NCBI RefSeq assembly: GCF_009827295.1
Contig: NZ_WTYD01000002.1
Span: 62,001-126,000 of the forward strand
Direction: 5' to 3'
Length of the DNA: 64,000 nucleotides
Source of the DNA: Qipengyuania pelagi
GTDB taxonomy: Bacteria; Pseudomonadota; Alphaproteobacteria; Sphingomonadales; Sphingomonadaceae
Position 1 is the first letter of the stretch, and each line of letters begins with the position of its first letter. Below are positions 55,664-64,000 of this stretch, one piece after another. A model generated the notes under the pieces. The model was not told the DNA's origin. It saw only the letters and a list, made by a program, of their open reading frames with translations, and did not search any database. Both the position numbers and the translations under genes were made by a program.

Positions 55664-55746
55664 TTCGTCATCCCCGCGCAGGCGGGGGACCCAAGCCCAT
55701 AGACCGCCAAGCCTTGCTCGATTCCCGCCTGCGCGGGAATGACGAA
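55664..55746. repeat. REP-like paired palindrome, copy B
   Basis: The 83-bp element begins TTCGTCATCCCCGCGCAGGC and ends with the inverse CCCGCCTGCGCGGGAATGAC. It fills most of the gap between the alpha/beta hydrolase start (55636) and the prfC stop (55752). Confidence 0.85.
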
Positions 55747-55751
55747 AGGTC

Positions 55752-57287
55752 CTATCGCTCCTTCGTCGCCGAGAATTTCAGCTCCGGGTTCTTCTCTTCC
55801 TGATAGCCGACATCCCACGGGCTCTTGGCCATGAAGACGAGGTCCCCGTCGCGATCCTTGGCGAGATTGGCGCGGTTGAAGCTTTCGAACTGGTCGAGGG
55901 CCTTGGCATCGCCCGACACCCAGCGCGCGGTGGCGAAGGGCGCGGCTTCGAGCGCAGCCTCCACCTTGTATTCCGCCGACAGGCGCGAGACGAGCACGTC
56001 CAATTGCAACTGGCCGACCACGCCGACGATCCACTGCGCGCCGATCTCGGGATAGAAGACCTGGATCACGCCCTCTTCCGAAAGATCGTCGAGCGCCTTC
56101 CTCAGCTGCTTGGTCTTGGTCGGATCGCGCAGCTGGACGCGGCGCAGGATTTCCGGCGCGAAATTGGGCAGGCCGGTGAAACGGACCTTGTTGGTCTCGC
56201 TCAACGTGTCGCCGACGCGCAGGGTGCCGTGGTTGGGGATGCCGATGATGTCGCCCGCCTCCGCCGTATCGGCCAGCTCGCGGTCCTGCGCGAAGAACAG
56301 GATCGGCGAATGGATCGCGATCGGCTTGCCGAGGCCGCTCGGCGTCAGCTTCATGCCGCGTTTGAACGTGCCCGAAACCTGCCGCATGAAGGCGATCCGG
56401 TCGCGGTGATTGGGGTCCATATTGGCCTGGACCTTGAAGATGAAGCCGGTGACTTCATCGCGCTCCGGCCCGACCGTATCCTCGCCTGCGGGCTGTGGAC
56501 GCGGCGGCGGCGCGAATTCCGCGATCGCCTCGATCAGTTCGGTGACGCCGAAATTCTTCAGCGCCGATCCGAAATAGACCGGCGTCAGATCGCCGTTGCG
56601 ATAGGCGTCGAGATCGAATTCGGGATAGCCGATCTGCGCCAGCTCGACATTCTCCGCCACTTTCTCGGGCAGTTCGACATCGGCCTCGCGCTTGCCCTTG
56701 AATTCCTTCGACGGGCCCTCGGGCCGCGCGACCCGGCCGGTCGCAAAATCGAGCACGCCCTGGAATTCGCCGCCCATCCCCACCGGATAGGCCTGGGGGC
56801 TCACATCGAGCGCCAGCATATCCGCGATCTCGTCGAGCAGTTCGAAGACCGGACGCCCCTCGCGATCGACCTTGTTGACGAAGGTGATGATCGGCACGCT
56901 GCGTAGGCGACAGACCTCGAACAGCTTCCTCGTCTGCGGCTCGATACCCTTGGCCGCGTCGATCACCATGATGGCGGAATCGACCGCTGTCAGTGTGCGA
57001 TAGGTATCTTCCGAGAAATCCTCGTGCCCCGGCGTGTCGAGTAGGTTGAAGGTGATCCCGTCACGCTCGAATGTCATGACCGAGCTGGTCACGGAAATCC
57101 CGCGCTGCTGTTCGATCTTCATCCAGTCGGACCGCGCCCGCCGCGCCGCCCCGCGCGCCTTGACCTCGCCCGCGAGGTGGATCGCCCCGCCGGTCAGCAG
57201 CAGTTTTTCGGTCAGCGTCGTCTTGCCCGCGTCGGGGTGCGAGATGATGGCGAAGGTGCGGCGCGAATTGTGGGCGGTAGGGGTCAT
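55752..57287 (-). CDS. prfC: peptide chain release factor 3
   Basis: The 511-residue GTPase has the G1 loop SHPDAGKTTLTEKL near 16-29, RGISVTSSVM near 62, DTPGHEDFSEDTYR near 84-97 (G3), and NKVDRE near 138-143 (G4). The domain-2/3 region (LRRVQLRDPTKTKQLRKALD) is as in RF3. It recycles RF1/RF2 from the ribosome. The length is close to that of E. coli RF3 (529). A REP-like element flanks each end. Confidence 0.95.
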   Translation of the reverse strand: MTPTAHNSRRTFAIISHPDAGKTTLTEKLLLTGGAIHLAGEVKARGAARRARSDWMKIEQQRGISVTSSVMTFERDGITFNLLDTPGHEDFSEDTYRTLTAVDSAIMVIDAAKGIEPQTRKLFEVCRLRSVPIITFVNKVDREGRPVFELLDEIADMLALDVSPQAYPVGMGGEFQGVLDFATGRVARPEGPSKEFKGKREADVELPEKVAENVELAQIGYPEFDLDAYRNGDLTPVYFGSALKNFGVTELIEAIAEFAPPPRPQPAGEDTVGPERDEVTGFIFKVQANMDPNHRDRIAFMRQVSGTFKRGMKLTPSGLGKPIAIHSPILFFAQDRELADTAEAGDIIGIPNHGTLRVGDTLSETNKVRFTGLPNFAPEILRRVQLRDPTKTKQLRKALDDLSEEGVIQVFYPEIGAQWIVGVVGQLQLDVLVSRLSAEYKVEAALEAAPFATARWVSGDAKALDQFESFNRANLAKDRDGDLVFMAKSPWDVGYQEEKNPELKFSATKER

Positions 57288-57303
57288 GATCGTACTCTGT
57301 CAT

Positions 57304-57379
57304 CGTCATTCCCGCGCAGGCGGGAATCCAGCTGGCATGGCGCTTGAGGCTCTGGATCCCCGCATGCGCGGGGATGACG
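57304..57379. repeat. REP-like paired palindrome, copy C
   Basis: The 76-bp element lies between prfC start and the end of the SDR gene at 57385. Its arms are CGTCATTCCCGCGCAGGCGG and the inverse CCCGCATGCGCGGGGATGAC. Confidence 0.85.
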
Positions 57380-57384
57380 GAAGG

Positions 57385-58134
57385 CTAATCCTCCCGCGCC
57401 ACCCGGAAGCCCGCGAAATCCTGATTGACCGGCATCGGTTCCAATCGATTGATATTGAGATGCGGCGGCAGTTCGGCCACCCATTTGATCATCATCGCGA
57501 TATCCTCGCCCGTCATCGGGTTCGATCCGCGATAGAGATCGTCGGACGCCTGCTGGCTTCCCGTGCGCACGAGGGTGAATTCGGTCTCGACCATGCCCGG
57601 CTCGATACTCGTCACGCGCACGCCGGTGCCGTGGAGGTCTGCGCGCAGGGCAAGGGTGAAGTGGTTGGCGAAGGCCTTGGACCCGGCATAGACATTGCCG
57701 CCGGGATAGACGTAATTCCCCGCGACCGAGCCCAGCGCGATGATCGCGCCCCTGCGCTCGATCAGCTTGGGCAGGAGCTTCCTCGTCAGCCTGACCATCG
57801 CCGTCACATTGGTGTCGATCATGGTCTGCCAATCGCCCAGATCGGCCTCCTGCGCGGGTTTCAGCCCCTGGGCGAGCCCGGCATTGTTCACCAGCAGGTC
57901 GATATCGGCAAAGGCGCCGGGAAGCGCGGCGATGGCCTGATCCATCGCATCCTCGTCGCGCACATCGAACACCGCCGGATGAACCTTGTCCGCGCCCAGC
58001 TCGTCGACCAGCGCGCCCAGCCGTTCCTTGCGGCGTCCGGTCGCGACGCAGCGCCAGCCGCCCGCGACCAATGCGCGCACGGTCGCCTCCCCGATCCCGG
58101 CGGTGGCTCCGGTAACGAATGCGGTCCTGGTCAT
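57385..58134 (-). CDS. short-chain dehydrogenase/reductase, YdfG-like
   Basis: The 249-residue SDR has VTGATAGIGEATVRAL near 8-23, NNAGLAQGL near 87, and the catalytic Ser and VYAGSKAFANHF near 153 with Tyr and Lys. SIEPGMVETEF near 182 and the length are those of the YdfG/3-hydroxy-acid dehydrogenase group acting on L-allo-threonine or serine. The ATG begins 1 bp after the pheT stop, so it may be translated by coupling with pheT. Confidence 0.85.
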   Translation of the reverse strand: MTRTAFVTGATAGIGEATVRALVAGGWRCVATGRRKERLGALVDELGADKVHPAVFDVRDEDAMDQAIAALPGAFADIDLLVNNAGLAQGLKPAQEADLGDWQTMIDTNVTAMVRLTRKLLPKLIERRGAIIALGSVAGNYVYPGGNVYAGSKAFANHFTLALRADLHGTGVRVTSIEPGMVETEFTLVRTGSQQASDDLYRGSNPMTGEDIAMMIKWVAELPPHLNINRLEPMPVNQDFAGFRVARED

Positions 58135-58135
58135 A

Positions 58136-60577
58136 TCAGCCTCTCAACTCCGCGCCCTGCTTGTTCGCAGCGGCGACGATCTTGTCGGACAATGCCTTGA
58201 TCTCGGCCTCGGTGAAGCTCTTCTCGTCCGGTTGAAGCGTGACTTCGATAGCGAGCGATTTCTTGCCTTCGGGCACGCCCGCGCCAGCGAACACGTCGAA
58301 GACGCGCGCATCGACGATCGCCTGCTTGTCCGCGCCTCGCACCGCCTTGACCAGATCGCCCGCTGCGAGATCGGCGGGGACGAGGAAAGCGAAATCGCGC
58401 GTGATCGCCTGCAGGGCGGGCGGCGCATAGGCTGCGCGGGCGAACCCGGCATTCTTCTTCGCCGGGATCGCGTCGAGATAGATTTCGACTGCGACCACCG
58501 GCCCATCGAGGTCGAAGGCCTTCACCGTTGCCGGATGCAGCGCACCGAAGCGGGCGAGCACGTTCTTGGGCCCGAGGCGCAGGGTGGCGGACTGGCCGGG
58601 ATGGAATTGCGCCCCGGCTTCCCCGAATACCATCAGATTGTCGACCGGCGCGCCCGCCGCTTCGAGCAGGGCCAGAGCCTCCGCCTTGGCGTCATAGGCA
58701 TCGAAGCCTTGTGCCTTGCCGTCGCTCCAGCCGCGCTGCGTCTTCTCGCCCGCCAACACGACACCCAGAGTCGGTTTCTCGTCACTCGCACCGTTTGGCC
58801 CACGGAAATAGCGCCTGCCGATCTCGAACAGGCGCAAGGTGTCGGCGCCGCGATCCGCATTGCGCCGTGCCGCCATCAACAGGCCCGGCAGCAGCGAGGG
58901 GCGCATCGCCTTCAGATCCTCGCTGATCGGGTTGTCGAGCACCCAGAGATCCGCGCCGTCGACGAAATGCTCCGCTTCCCGCACCGGCAGGAAGCTCCAG
59001 GTCACCGCCTCGTTCAGCCCGCGCGCCGCCGCCGCCCGGCGCACTTTGCGCTCGGTCAGCTGGAGCGGAGACGCGGTTGCCTTGGCCACGCCTTCCGCGC
59101 GCGGAAGAGCGACGCTTGAGACCTTGTCGAGGCCGTATATGCGCACGACTTCCTCGACCAGATCGGCAGGCCCTTCGATATCGTGGCGGCGCGGCGGGCA
59201 GGTGACCTGCCATGTTTTGCCACTATCGGCTTTCTGAGCCGCCACCTGCTGACCTACTTGTTCGTCTGGCAGCCCATCGATCAAGAATCCGAGCGAGTTC
59301 AAAATTCGGGCCTGCTCAACCGGATTGACCTCGACACCGCCGAGCGTCGCGGTCAGCTTCGGATCGAAACCGACCCGCTTCGGCTCGACCGGCGGCTGAC
59401 CCGCCCGCGTCACCGCGCCGGGCGTCCCGCCGCAGGTCTTGAGGATGAGGCTGGTCAGGATATCCAGCCCCTCATCGAGGAAGGCCGGATCGACGCCGCG
59501 CTCGAATCGTGTGCGCGCATCGCTTGCAATGCCGAGCTTGCGGCCCGTCACGCCGATCGCCTCGGGATCGAAATAGGCGATTTCGAGGAGGACGTCGGTG
59601 GTCGCGTCGGTCGCACCCGAATGCTCCCCACCCATGATCCCGCCGATATCGTGGACCTGCGTGTCGTCGGCGATCACGGTCATGCTGGAATCGAGCGTAT
59701 AGGTCTTCTCGTTCAGCGCCTCGACCGTCTCGCCCTCGCGCGCCTTGCGGGCGACGACCGGGCCGGACAGCTTGGCGAGATCGTAGACATGCGCCGGACG
59801 CCCGAAGGCGAGCATCAGGTAATTGGTGCAATCGACCAGCGCGCTGATCGGCCGCTGGCCCGCGGCTTTGAGGCGGCGCTGCATCCAGGCCGGGCTCGGG
59901 CCGTTGGTCACGCCCGTAATGGTGCGGGCGTAGAAGGCCGGACAACCCTGCTCGTCCTCGATACGGATATCGGGCGCGACGCCTTCGCCTTCGACCCGTT
60001 CAGCCGTGACCGATTTCAATGTCCCCAGCCCCGCCGCCGCGAGATCGCGCGCGATGCCGAGCACGCCCATGCAATCGGGCCGGTTGGGCGTGATCGCCAC
60101 GTCGAACACGGGCGAAACGTCGCTGTAATCGGCGAACGCCGCGCCGACCGGGGCATCATCGGGCAATTCGATGATCCCGTCATGCTCCTCGCCCAGTTCG
60201 AGTTCGCGCACCGAGCACATCATCCCGTTCGATTCGACGCCGCGGATTGCGCTCTTGCGCAATTCCATCCCGTTCGCGGGCACGACCGCACCGGGCAGGC
60301 CGAGCACGCCCTTCATGCCCGCACGCGCATTCGGCGCGCCGCACACGACCTGCAAGGGCTCCGCACCGCCGGTGGAAACGCTCAGCACCTGCAGTTTGTC
60401 GGCGTCGGGGTGCGGGCCGGCGGTCAGCACTTCGGCCACGCGGAAACCGGCGAGCTTTTCCGCCGGGTCCTCGATCCCTTCGACCTCGTGGCCGATACGA
60501 TTGAGCGTGGCGGCAATGTCCTGAACCGACGCATCGGTTTCGAGGAAATATTTCAGCCATTCGAGCGAGAATTTCAT
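58136..60577 (-). CDS. pheT: phenylalanyl-tRNA synthetase beta subunit
   Basis: The 813-residue protein has the usual order: a tRNA-binding OB domain (about 40-150, [10 protein letters not shown] and [20 protein letters not shown]), the B3/B4 editing domain ([16 protein letters not shown] near 250), B5, the core, and the C-terminal ferredoxin-like anticodon domain ([29 protein letters not shown]). It pairs with PheS. The ATGA overlaps the pheS stop. Confidence 0.96.
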   Translation of the reverse strand: MKFSLEWLKYFLETDASVQDIAATLNRIGHEVEGIEDPAEKLAGFRVAEVLTAGPHPDADKLQVLSVSTGGAEPLQVVCGAPNARAGMKGVLGLPGAVVPANGMELRKSAIRGVESNGMMCSVRELELGEEHDGIIELPDDAPVGAAFADYSDVSPVFDVAITPNRPDCMGVLGIARDLAAAGLGTLKSVTAERVEGEGVAPDIRIEDEQGCPAFYARTITGVTNGPSPAWMQRRLKAAGQRPISALVDCTNYLMLAFGRPAHVYDLAKLSGPVVARKAREGETVEALNEKTYTLDSSMTVIADDTQVHDIGGIMGGEHSGATDATTDVLLEIAYFDPEAIGVTGRKLGIASDARTRFERGVDPAFLDEGLDILTSLILKTCGGTPGAVTRAGQPPVEPKRVGFDPKLTATLGGVEVNPVEQARILNSLGFLIDGLPDEQVGQQVAAQKADSGKTWQVTCPPRRHDIEGPADLVEEVVRIYGLDKVSSVALPRAEGVAKATASPLQLTERKVRRAAAARGLNEAVTWSFLPVREAEHFVDGADLWVLDNPISEDLKAMRPSLLPGLLMAARRNADRGADTLRLFEIGRRYFRGPNGASDEKPTLGVVLAGEKTQRGWSDGKAQGFDAYDAKAEALALLEAAGAPVDNLMVFGEAGAQFHPGQSATLRLGPKNVLARFGALHPATVKAFDLDGPVVAVEIYLDAIPAKKNAGFARAAYAPPALQAITRDFAFLVPADLAAGDLVKAVRGADKQAIVDARVFDVFAGAGVPEGKKSLAIEVTLQPDEKSFTEAEIKALSDKIVAAANKQGAELRG

Positions 60578-61677
60578 GCCCGTGCTCCTACACCGGCGGA
60601 CAGGGTCGGCTGGTCGAAGGGCGAGAAGCCGTAATGCGTCAGCCAGCGATTATCGCCGTCGAAGAAGGCGCGCAGATCGTCCATCGCGTATTTCAGCATG
60701 GCGAGGCGATCGATGCCGGCGCCAAAGGCGAATCCCTGCCATTCCTTAGGGTCGAGCCCGGCAAATTCGATCACGCGGGCATTGACCATGCCGCTGCCCA
60801 GCAATTCCATCCAGCCATGGCCCGGCGCATCGCCGTCGCCGCCCAGAATCCGCCTGCCATTCACGTCCTGCCAGCCCACATCGACCTCGACACTGGGTTC
60901 GGTGAAAGGGAAATAGGACGGGCGCAGGCGCAGCACGATGTCGTCGCGCTCGAAGAAGGCCTTGAGGAAGGTCTCCAGCGTCCATTTCAGATGGCCGAGA
61001 TGGATGTCGCGATCGATGACGAGGCCTTCGATCTGGTGGAACATCGGCGTGTGCGTGGCATCGCTGTCGCTGCGATAGACGCGGCCCGGCGCAATGATGC
61101 GGATCGGCGCGCCGTTTGCGACCATCGAGCGGATCTGGACCGGACTCGTATGCGTCCTGAGCAACATCCGCCGCCCCTCGGAATCCGTATCCGGAAAATA
61201 GAATGTGTCGTGCATGGCGCGCGCGGGGTGTGTTTCGGCCATGTTGAGCGCGGTGAAATTGTGCCAGTCGTCCTCGATCTCGGGTCCGGTGGCGACCGAG
61301 AAGCCGAGATCGGCGAAAATCTCCGCCAGCTCGTCCATGACCTGGCTGACGGGGTGGACGCTGCCCTTGGGCGTGGCGGGTGCGGGCAGCGTCAGGTCCA
61401 AGGTTTCGGACGCCAATCGCGCTTCCAGCGCCGCCGCCTCCAGCAGCGCCTTGCGATCCTCGACAGCGTCGGCGACGCGTGAGCGCAGGCCCTGAATACG
61501 GGGCGCTTCCTGCTGCCGCTCCTCGGGGCTCATCTTGCCCAGAGTCTTCATCAGCTGGCTGATCCAGCCCTGCTTGCCCAGCGCCTCGACGCGGATCGCT
61601 TCGACCTGATCGACGCTGTCGGCGCGATGCAGCCGCTCCAGCGTGTCGGTGACCTGTTGTTCGTGTTCGGTGCTCAT
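60574..61677 (-). CDS. pheS: phenylalanyl-tRNA synthetase alpha subunit
   Basis: The 367-residue class II catalytic subunit has an N-terminal coiled coil (about 1-90) and the motifs [19 protein letters not shown] near 112, [20 protein letters not shown] near 172, [20 protein letters not shown] near 202 and the motif 3 [14 protein letters not shown] near 325. The start is at 61677; no clear Shine-Dalgarno precedes it. An intrinsic terminator (61701-61741) separates it from rplT. Confidence 0.96.
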   Translation of the reverse strand: MSTEHEQQVTDTLERLHRADSVDQVEAIRVEALGKQGWISQLMKTLGKMSPEERQQEAPRIQGLRSRVADAVEDRKALLEAAALEARLASETLDLTLPAPATPKGSVHPVSQVMDELAEIFADLGFSVATGPEIEDDWHNFTALNMAETHPARAMHDTFYFPDTDSEGRRMLLRTHTSPVQIRSMVANGAPIRIIAPGRVYRSDSDATHTPMFHQIEGLVIDRDIHLGHLKWTLETFLKAFFERDDIVLRLRPSYFPFTEPSVEVDVGWQDVNGRRILGGDGDAPGHGWMELLGSGMVNARVIEFAGLDPKEWQGFAFGAGIDRLAMLKYAMDDLRAFFDGDNRWLTHYGFSPFDQPTLSAGVGARA

Positions 61678-61700
61678 CGTGGCGCTCGATTAGGAGGGAC

Positions 61701-61741
61701 AACGAAAAAGCGCCACCCCCGCAGATGCGGGAATGGCGCTT
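61701..61741 (-). terminator. terminator between rplT and pheS, possible pheST attenuator
   Basis: On the reverse strand an 8-bp outer stem (AAGCGCCA/TGGCGCTT) with an inner 5-bp CCCGC/GCGGG stem is followed by CTTTTTCGTT. It ends 24 bp before the pheS ATG. A terminator that close to an essential gene suggests regulated read-through. Confidence 0.8.
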
Positions 61742-61762
61742 CCTCTTAATTCAATCACGCAA

Positions 61763-62122
61763 TCAGGCGGGAAGCGCGTCCTTCGCCTGCTTGATGATGC
61801 TGCTAAACGCGCCCGCCTCGTTCATGGCGAGATCGGCCATGACCTTGCGATCGAGTTCGATCCCGGCGAGCTTCACACCGTGCATGAACTGCGAATAGGT
61901 CAGGCCTTCGGCGCGGACGGCGGCGTTGATGCGCTGGATCCACAGGGCGCGGAAGGTGCGCTTCTTAACCTTGCGGTCGCGATAGGCGTACTGGCCGGCC
62001 TTTTCGACCGCCTGGCGCGCGACGCGGATGGTGTTCTTGCGGCGACCGCGATAGCCCTTGGCCTGGTCTAGGAGCCGCTTGTGCTTCTGGCGCGTGGTGA
62101 CGCCGCGTTTGATGCGAGGCAT
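61763..62122 (-). CDS. rplT: 50S ribosomal protein L20
   Basis: The 119-residue protein begins [20 protein letters not shown] and has [20 protein letters not shown] and [20 protein letters not shown], all diagnostic for bL20. It binds 23S rRNA early in assembly and in many bacteria represses its own rpmI-rplT operon. The start follows a fair site on the reverse strand. Confidence 0.97.
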   Translation of the reverse strand: MPRIKRGVTTRQKHKRLLDQAKGYRGRRKNTIRVARQAVEKAGQYAYRDRKVKKRTFRALWIQRINAAVRAEGLTYSQFMHGVKLAGIELDRKVMADLAMNEAGAFSSIIKQAKDALPA

Positions 62123-62181
62123 ATCAGTATATCCTTATGATCTTGAGAGGCGCGCAGCGACGAGGCCGCGCAGCCAATGCG

Positions 62182-62385
62182 TCACTTGAGGCCGTAGGGC
62201 GCCCACTGCTTGATGTGACCGACATCGCAGTCGGCCATAACTTCGGTGCCGCGACGCTGGCGGATATACTTCGCATTGTGGCTCATCAAACGGTGGCGCT
62301 TGCCCGCGACACCATGCTTGACCTTGCCGGTGGCGGTGAATTTGAAGCGTTTCTTCACACCGCTCTTGGTCTTCAGCTTGGGCAT
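62182..62385 (-). CDS. rpmI: 50S ribosomal protein L35
   Basis: The 67-residue protein begins MPKLKTKSGVKKRFKFTATG and has KRHRLMSHNAKYIRQRRGTE, typical of bL35. The third-codon ATG (62385) is chosen since AGGAG lies six bases ahead of it. It leads the rpmI-rplT-pheS-pheT order common in bacteria; infC, often upstream, is absent here, and the next gene is an SDR on the same strand. Confidence 0.95.
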   Translation of the reverse strand: MPKLKTKSGVKKRFKFTATGKVKHGVAGKRHRLMSHNAKYIRQRRGTEVMADCDVGHIKQWAPYGLK

Positions 62386-62520
62386 TTTCATCTCCTATGG
62401 CAGAGACACGTCCGAACCGGCCCTGGCAGCCCTTGTCGCCAGGCAGGCAGATGAATCACGTGTCAGTGAAGGCGCGCGACATAGCGTTTTACGGCCCAAA
62501 CGCAAGTCGGAAGTGCCAAA

Positions 62521-63261
62521 TCAGAAATGGCTCAGATAGCCCCCATCGACCGCGAGCGAATGGCCGGTGATATAGCCCGCCTCGTCCGAGACGAGATAGG
62601 CGACCGCGCCCGCGACCTCTTCCGGCTGGCCCCAGCGGCCGAGCGACGTGCGGCGCTGGAGATGCGCGGCGACATCGTCGTCCGCGACCATCTCCGCGTT
62701 CGCCTCGGTGGCGAAATAGCCCGGCGCGACCGAATTGACGGTGATCCCGCTGCCGCCCAGTTCGGCTGCCAGCGCGCGGGTCAGCGCGTCGAGCCCGCCC
62801 TTGCTCGCCGTATAAAGCACGTCTCCGCGCGCGATGTCGGCGGCGATCGACGTGATGTTGACGATCCGGCCATAGTTTCTCGGGCGCATGACAAGGGCAG
62901 CGCGGCGGGCGAGGTCGAAGGGCGCGACGAGGTTGACGTCCAGCAGGGCGGCCATGTCCGCGCGGGTCAGTTCGGCGAGCGGGCGGCGGTCGCGCTGGCC
63001 GACATTGTTGACGAGGATGTCCAGCCCGTCCCTCCCCAGCCTCTCGAATACGGCGGCGGTGGCGGCATCGTCGGCCACGTCGAAGGGGAGCGCCTGCGCC
63101 GCCCCGCCGATCCGCACCGCCGCATCCTCCAGCGCATCGCGGTCGCGCCCGTTCAGGAAAACCTCGGCGCCCTCGTCCGCCAGCCGTTGCGCGATCGCGA
63201 AGCCGATCCCGCGCGCCGCGCCGGTCACCAGCGCACGCCTGCCCTTCAGCCTGCCACTCAT
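62521..63261 (-). CDS. SDR family oxidoreductase, FabG-like
   Basis: The 246-residue SDR has VTGAARGIGFAIAQRLADEG near 13-32, NNVGQRDRRPL near 89, and the active site with Ser near 137, then VLYTASKGGLDALTRALAAE near 149 carrying Tyr and Lys. A C-terminal GHSLAVDGGYLSHF is typical of 3-oxoacyl-ACP reductase-like enzymes. It could be a gluconate- or acyl-reductase. It lies 16 bp downstream of the next SDR on the same strand, so the pair is probably one operon. Confidence 0.88.
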   Translation of the reverse strand: MSGRLKGRRALVTGAARGIGFAIAQRLADEGAEVFLNGRDRDALEDAAVRIGGAAQALPFDVADDAATAAVFERLGRDGLDILVNNVGQRDRRPLAELTRADMAALLDVNLVAPFDLARRAALVMRPRNYGRIVNITSIAADIARGDVLYTASKGGLDALTRALAAELGGSGITVNSVAPGYFATEANAEMVADDDVAAHLQRRTSLGRWGQPEEVAGAVAYLVSDEAGYITGHSLAVDGGYLSHF

Positions 63262-63277
63262 CTCGATGCCCGCTCTC

Positions 63278-64000
63278 TCAATGTTCGTAGATCATCTTGA
63301 CCGTCATGCCACCATCGACGTTCAGATGCTGCCCGGTGACGAAGCCCGCCGTGTGGAGATATTCGACCGCGCGCGCGATGTCCTGCGGCTCTCCGATCCG
63401 GCCCACGGGATGCTGTTCGCGGTCGACCGCGCGGTGGTCGGGATGCGTGCGTTCCGCGCTCTTCTGCCACGGTCCGGTCTCGATCCAGCCGGGGCGGATC
63501 GCGTTGACGCGGATATTCGGGCCGAGCGTGACCGCCATCGCATGGGTCAGCGCATCGATCCCGCCCTTCGCCGCGGCATAGGCAAAGCTTTCCGGCTCGC
63601 TCATCACCGCGCGGGTCGAGGATATGTTGGCGATGCTGGCGCTGTCGCCCGTCTCGGCGGCCCGCCTGAGCAAGGGAATCGCGGACCGGCTGACGAGGAA
63701 GGCGGCGGTCAGCGAGGCGTCGATCCAGCCCTGCCACTTCTCCAGCGCGAGATCTTCCAGCGGCCCGCAATACGGGTCGGCGATCCCGCTATTGTTGACG
63801 AGGCAGTGGAGCGCGTCCTCGCCGAGCCAGTCCCCGATTGTCTCGAACGCAGTGGCGACGGCATCCTCCTTCCCGACATCGCAGGCGATCAGCAGCGCCG
63901 TTTCCTCAGGCAAAGCCTCGCGCAGTTCTTCCAGCGCGGCGTCATCAAGGTCGAGACCGATCACGCGCCAGCCGGCCCCGTGGAAATGCATCAGCGTGGC
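63278..64000 (-). CDS. SDR family oxidoreductase, N-terminus outside the window
   Basis: About 240 codons are present. The Gly-rich cofactor loop lies beyond the right edge: codons ATL precede MHFHGAGWRVIGLDLDD, so a true start is upstream. NNSGIADPYCGPL near 66, the catalytic FAYAAAKGGIDALTHAM near 137 and the tail GQHLNVDGGMTVKMIYE are seen. Substrate unknown. It precedes a second SDR by 16 bp and may function with it. Confidence 0.85.
   Translation of the reverse strand, partial: ATLMHFHGAGWRVIGLDLDDAALEELREALPEETALLIACDVGKEDAVATAFETIGDWLGEDALHCLVNNSGIADPYCGPLEDLALEKWQGWIDASLTAAFLVSRSAIPLLRRAAETGDSASIANISSTRAVMSEPESFAYAAAKGGIDALTHAMAVTLGPNIRVNAIRPGWIETGPWQKSAERTHPDHRAVDREQHPVGRIGEPQDIARAVEYLHTAGFVTGQHLNVDGGMTVKMIYEH

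Overview
This window looks like a chromosome segment of a Sphingomonadales alphaproteobacterium, probably Erythrobacteraceae. That is inferred from gene content, since no rRNA gene or marker search was available. The DNA is GC-rich. It carries a DivK cell-cycle regulator, an acyl carrier protein next to a serine palmitoyltransferase-like enzyme (sphingolipid synthesis), a Rhodobacter-type gene transfer agent (GTA) cluster, and a DksA with a degenerate zinc finger.

Layout. 1-3.5 kb is an accessory stretch: a partial Toprim/zinc-finger primase-like gene, a small unknown gene and a HipB/HipA-type toxin-antitoxin pair behind a perfect inverted-repeat operator. 3.5-28 kb is core chromosome: outer-membrane protein, SDR, malic enzyme, mutS, 3-hydroxyacyl-CoA dehydrogenase, cobalamin adenosyltransferase, gluQ, HNH nuclease, the kynABU tryptophan-to-anthranilate operon, an orphan solute-binding lipoprotein, PilZ, dksA, a five-gene overlapping operon (DUF3572-HAD-RidA-GDPD-GNAT), divK, ACP-SPT, OsmC and aquaporin. 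28-38 kb is a GTA cluster that keeps terminase, portal, tail tube, chaperones and tail-tip genes. It has no prohead protease, capsid or connector genes, its tape-measure gene is truncated, and a foreign-looking membrane gene lies reversed between terminase and portal. 38-64 kb is again core: OmpA with a 23-proline linker, sodC, an MFS transporter, queC, argD-argF-hslO, a Gly-rich double cold-shock protein, a terC-to-GMC oxidoreductase operon, glnK-amtB behind a consensus sigma-54 promoter, prfC, rpmI-rplT-pheS-pheT, and four SDR genes in the whole window including one cut by the right edge.

Non-coding structure is richest at 51.5-57.4 kb: three paired-palindrome (REP-like) elements, one 98-bp tandem duplication, and a terminator plus a long pyrimidine-loop hairpin behind amtB. 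Other sites of note are an intrinsic terminator between rplT and pheS (possible pheST attenuator), a hairpin that hides the ribosome-binding site of the GMC gene, and a DUF3572 gene with no ATG/GTG/TTG start.

The most unusual object is the GTA cluster. Two internal deletions have removed everything needed for a head, while the distal tail genes stay open, overlapping and apparently translatable. It is either a decaying GTA caught midway or a tail-only device retained for another use; the sequence alone cannot decide. No tRNA, rRNA, CRISPR array or complete insertion sequence was seen.
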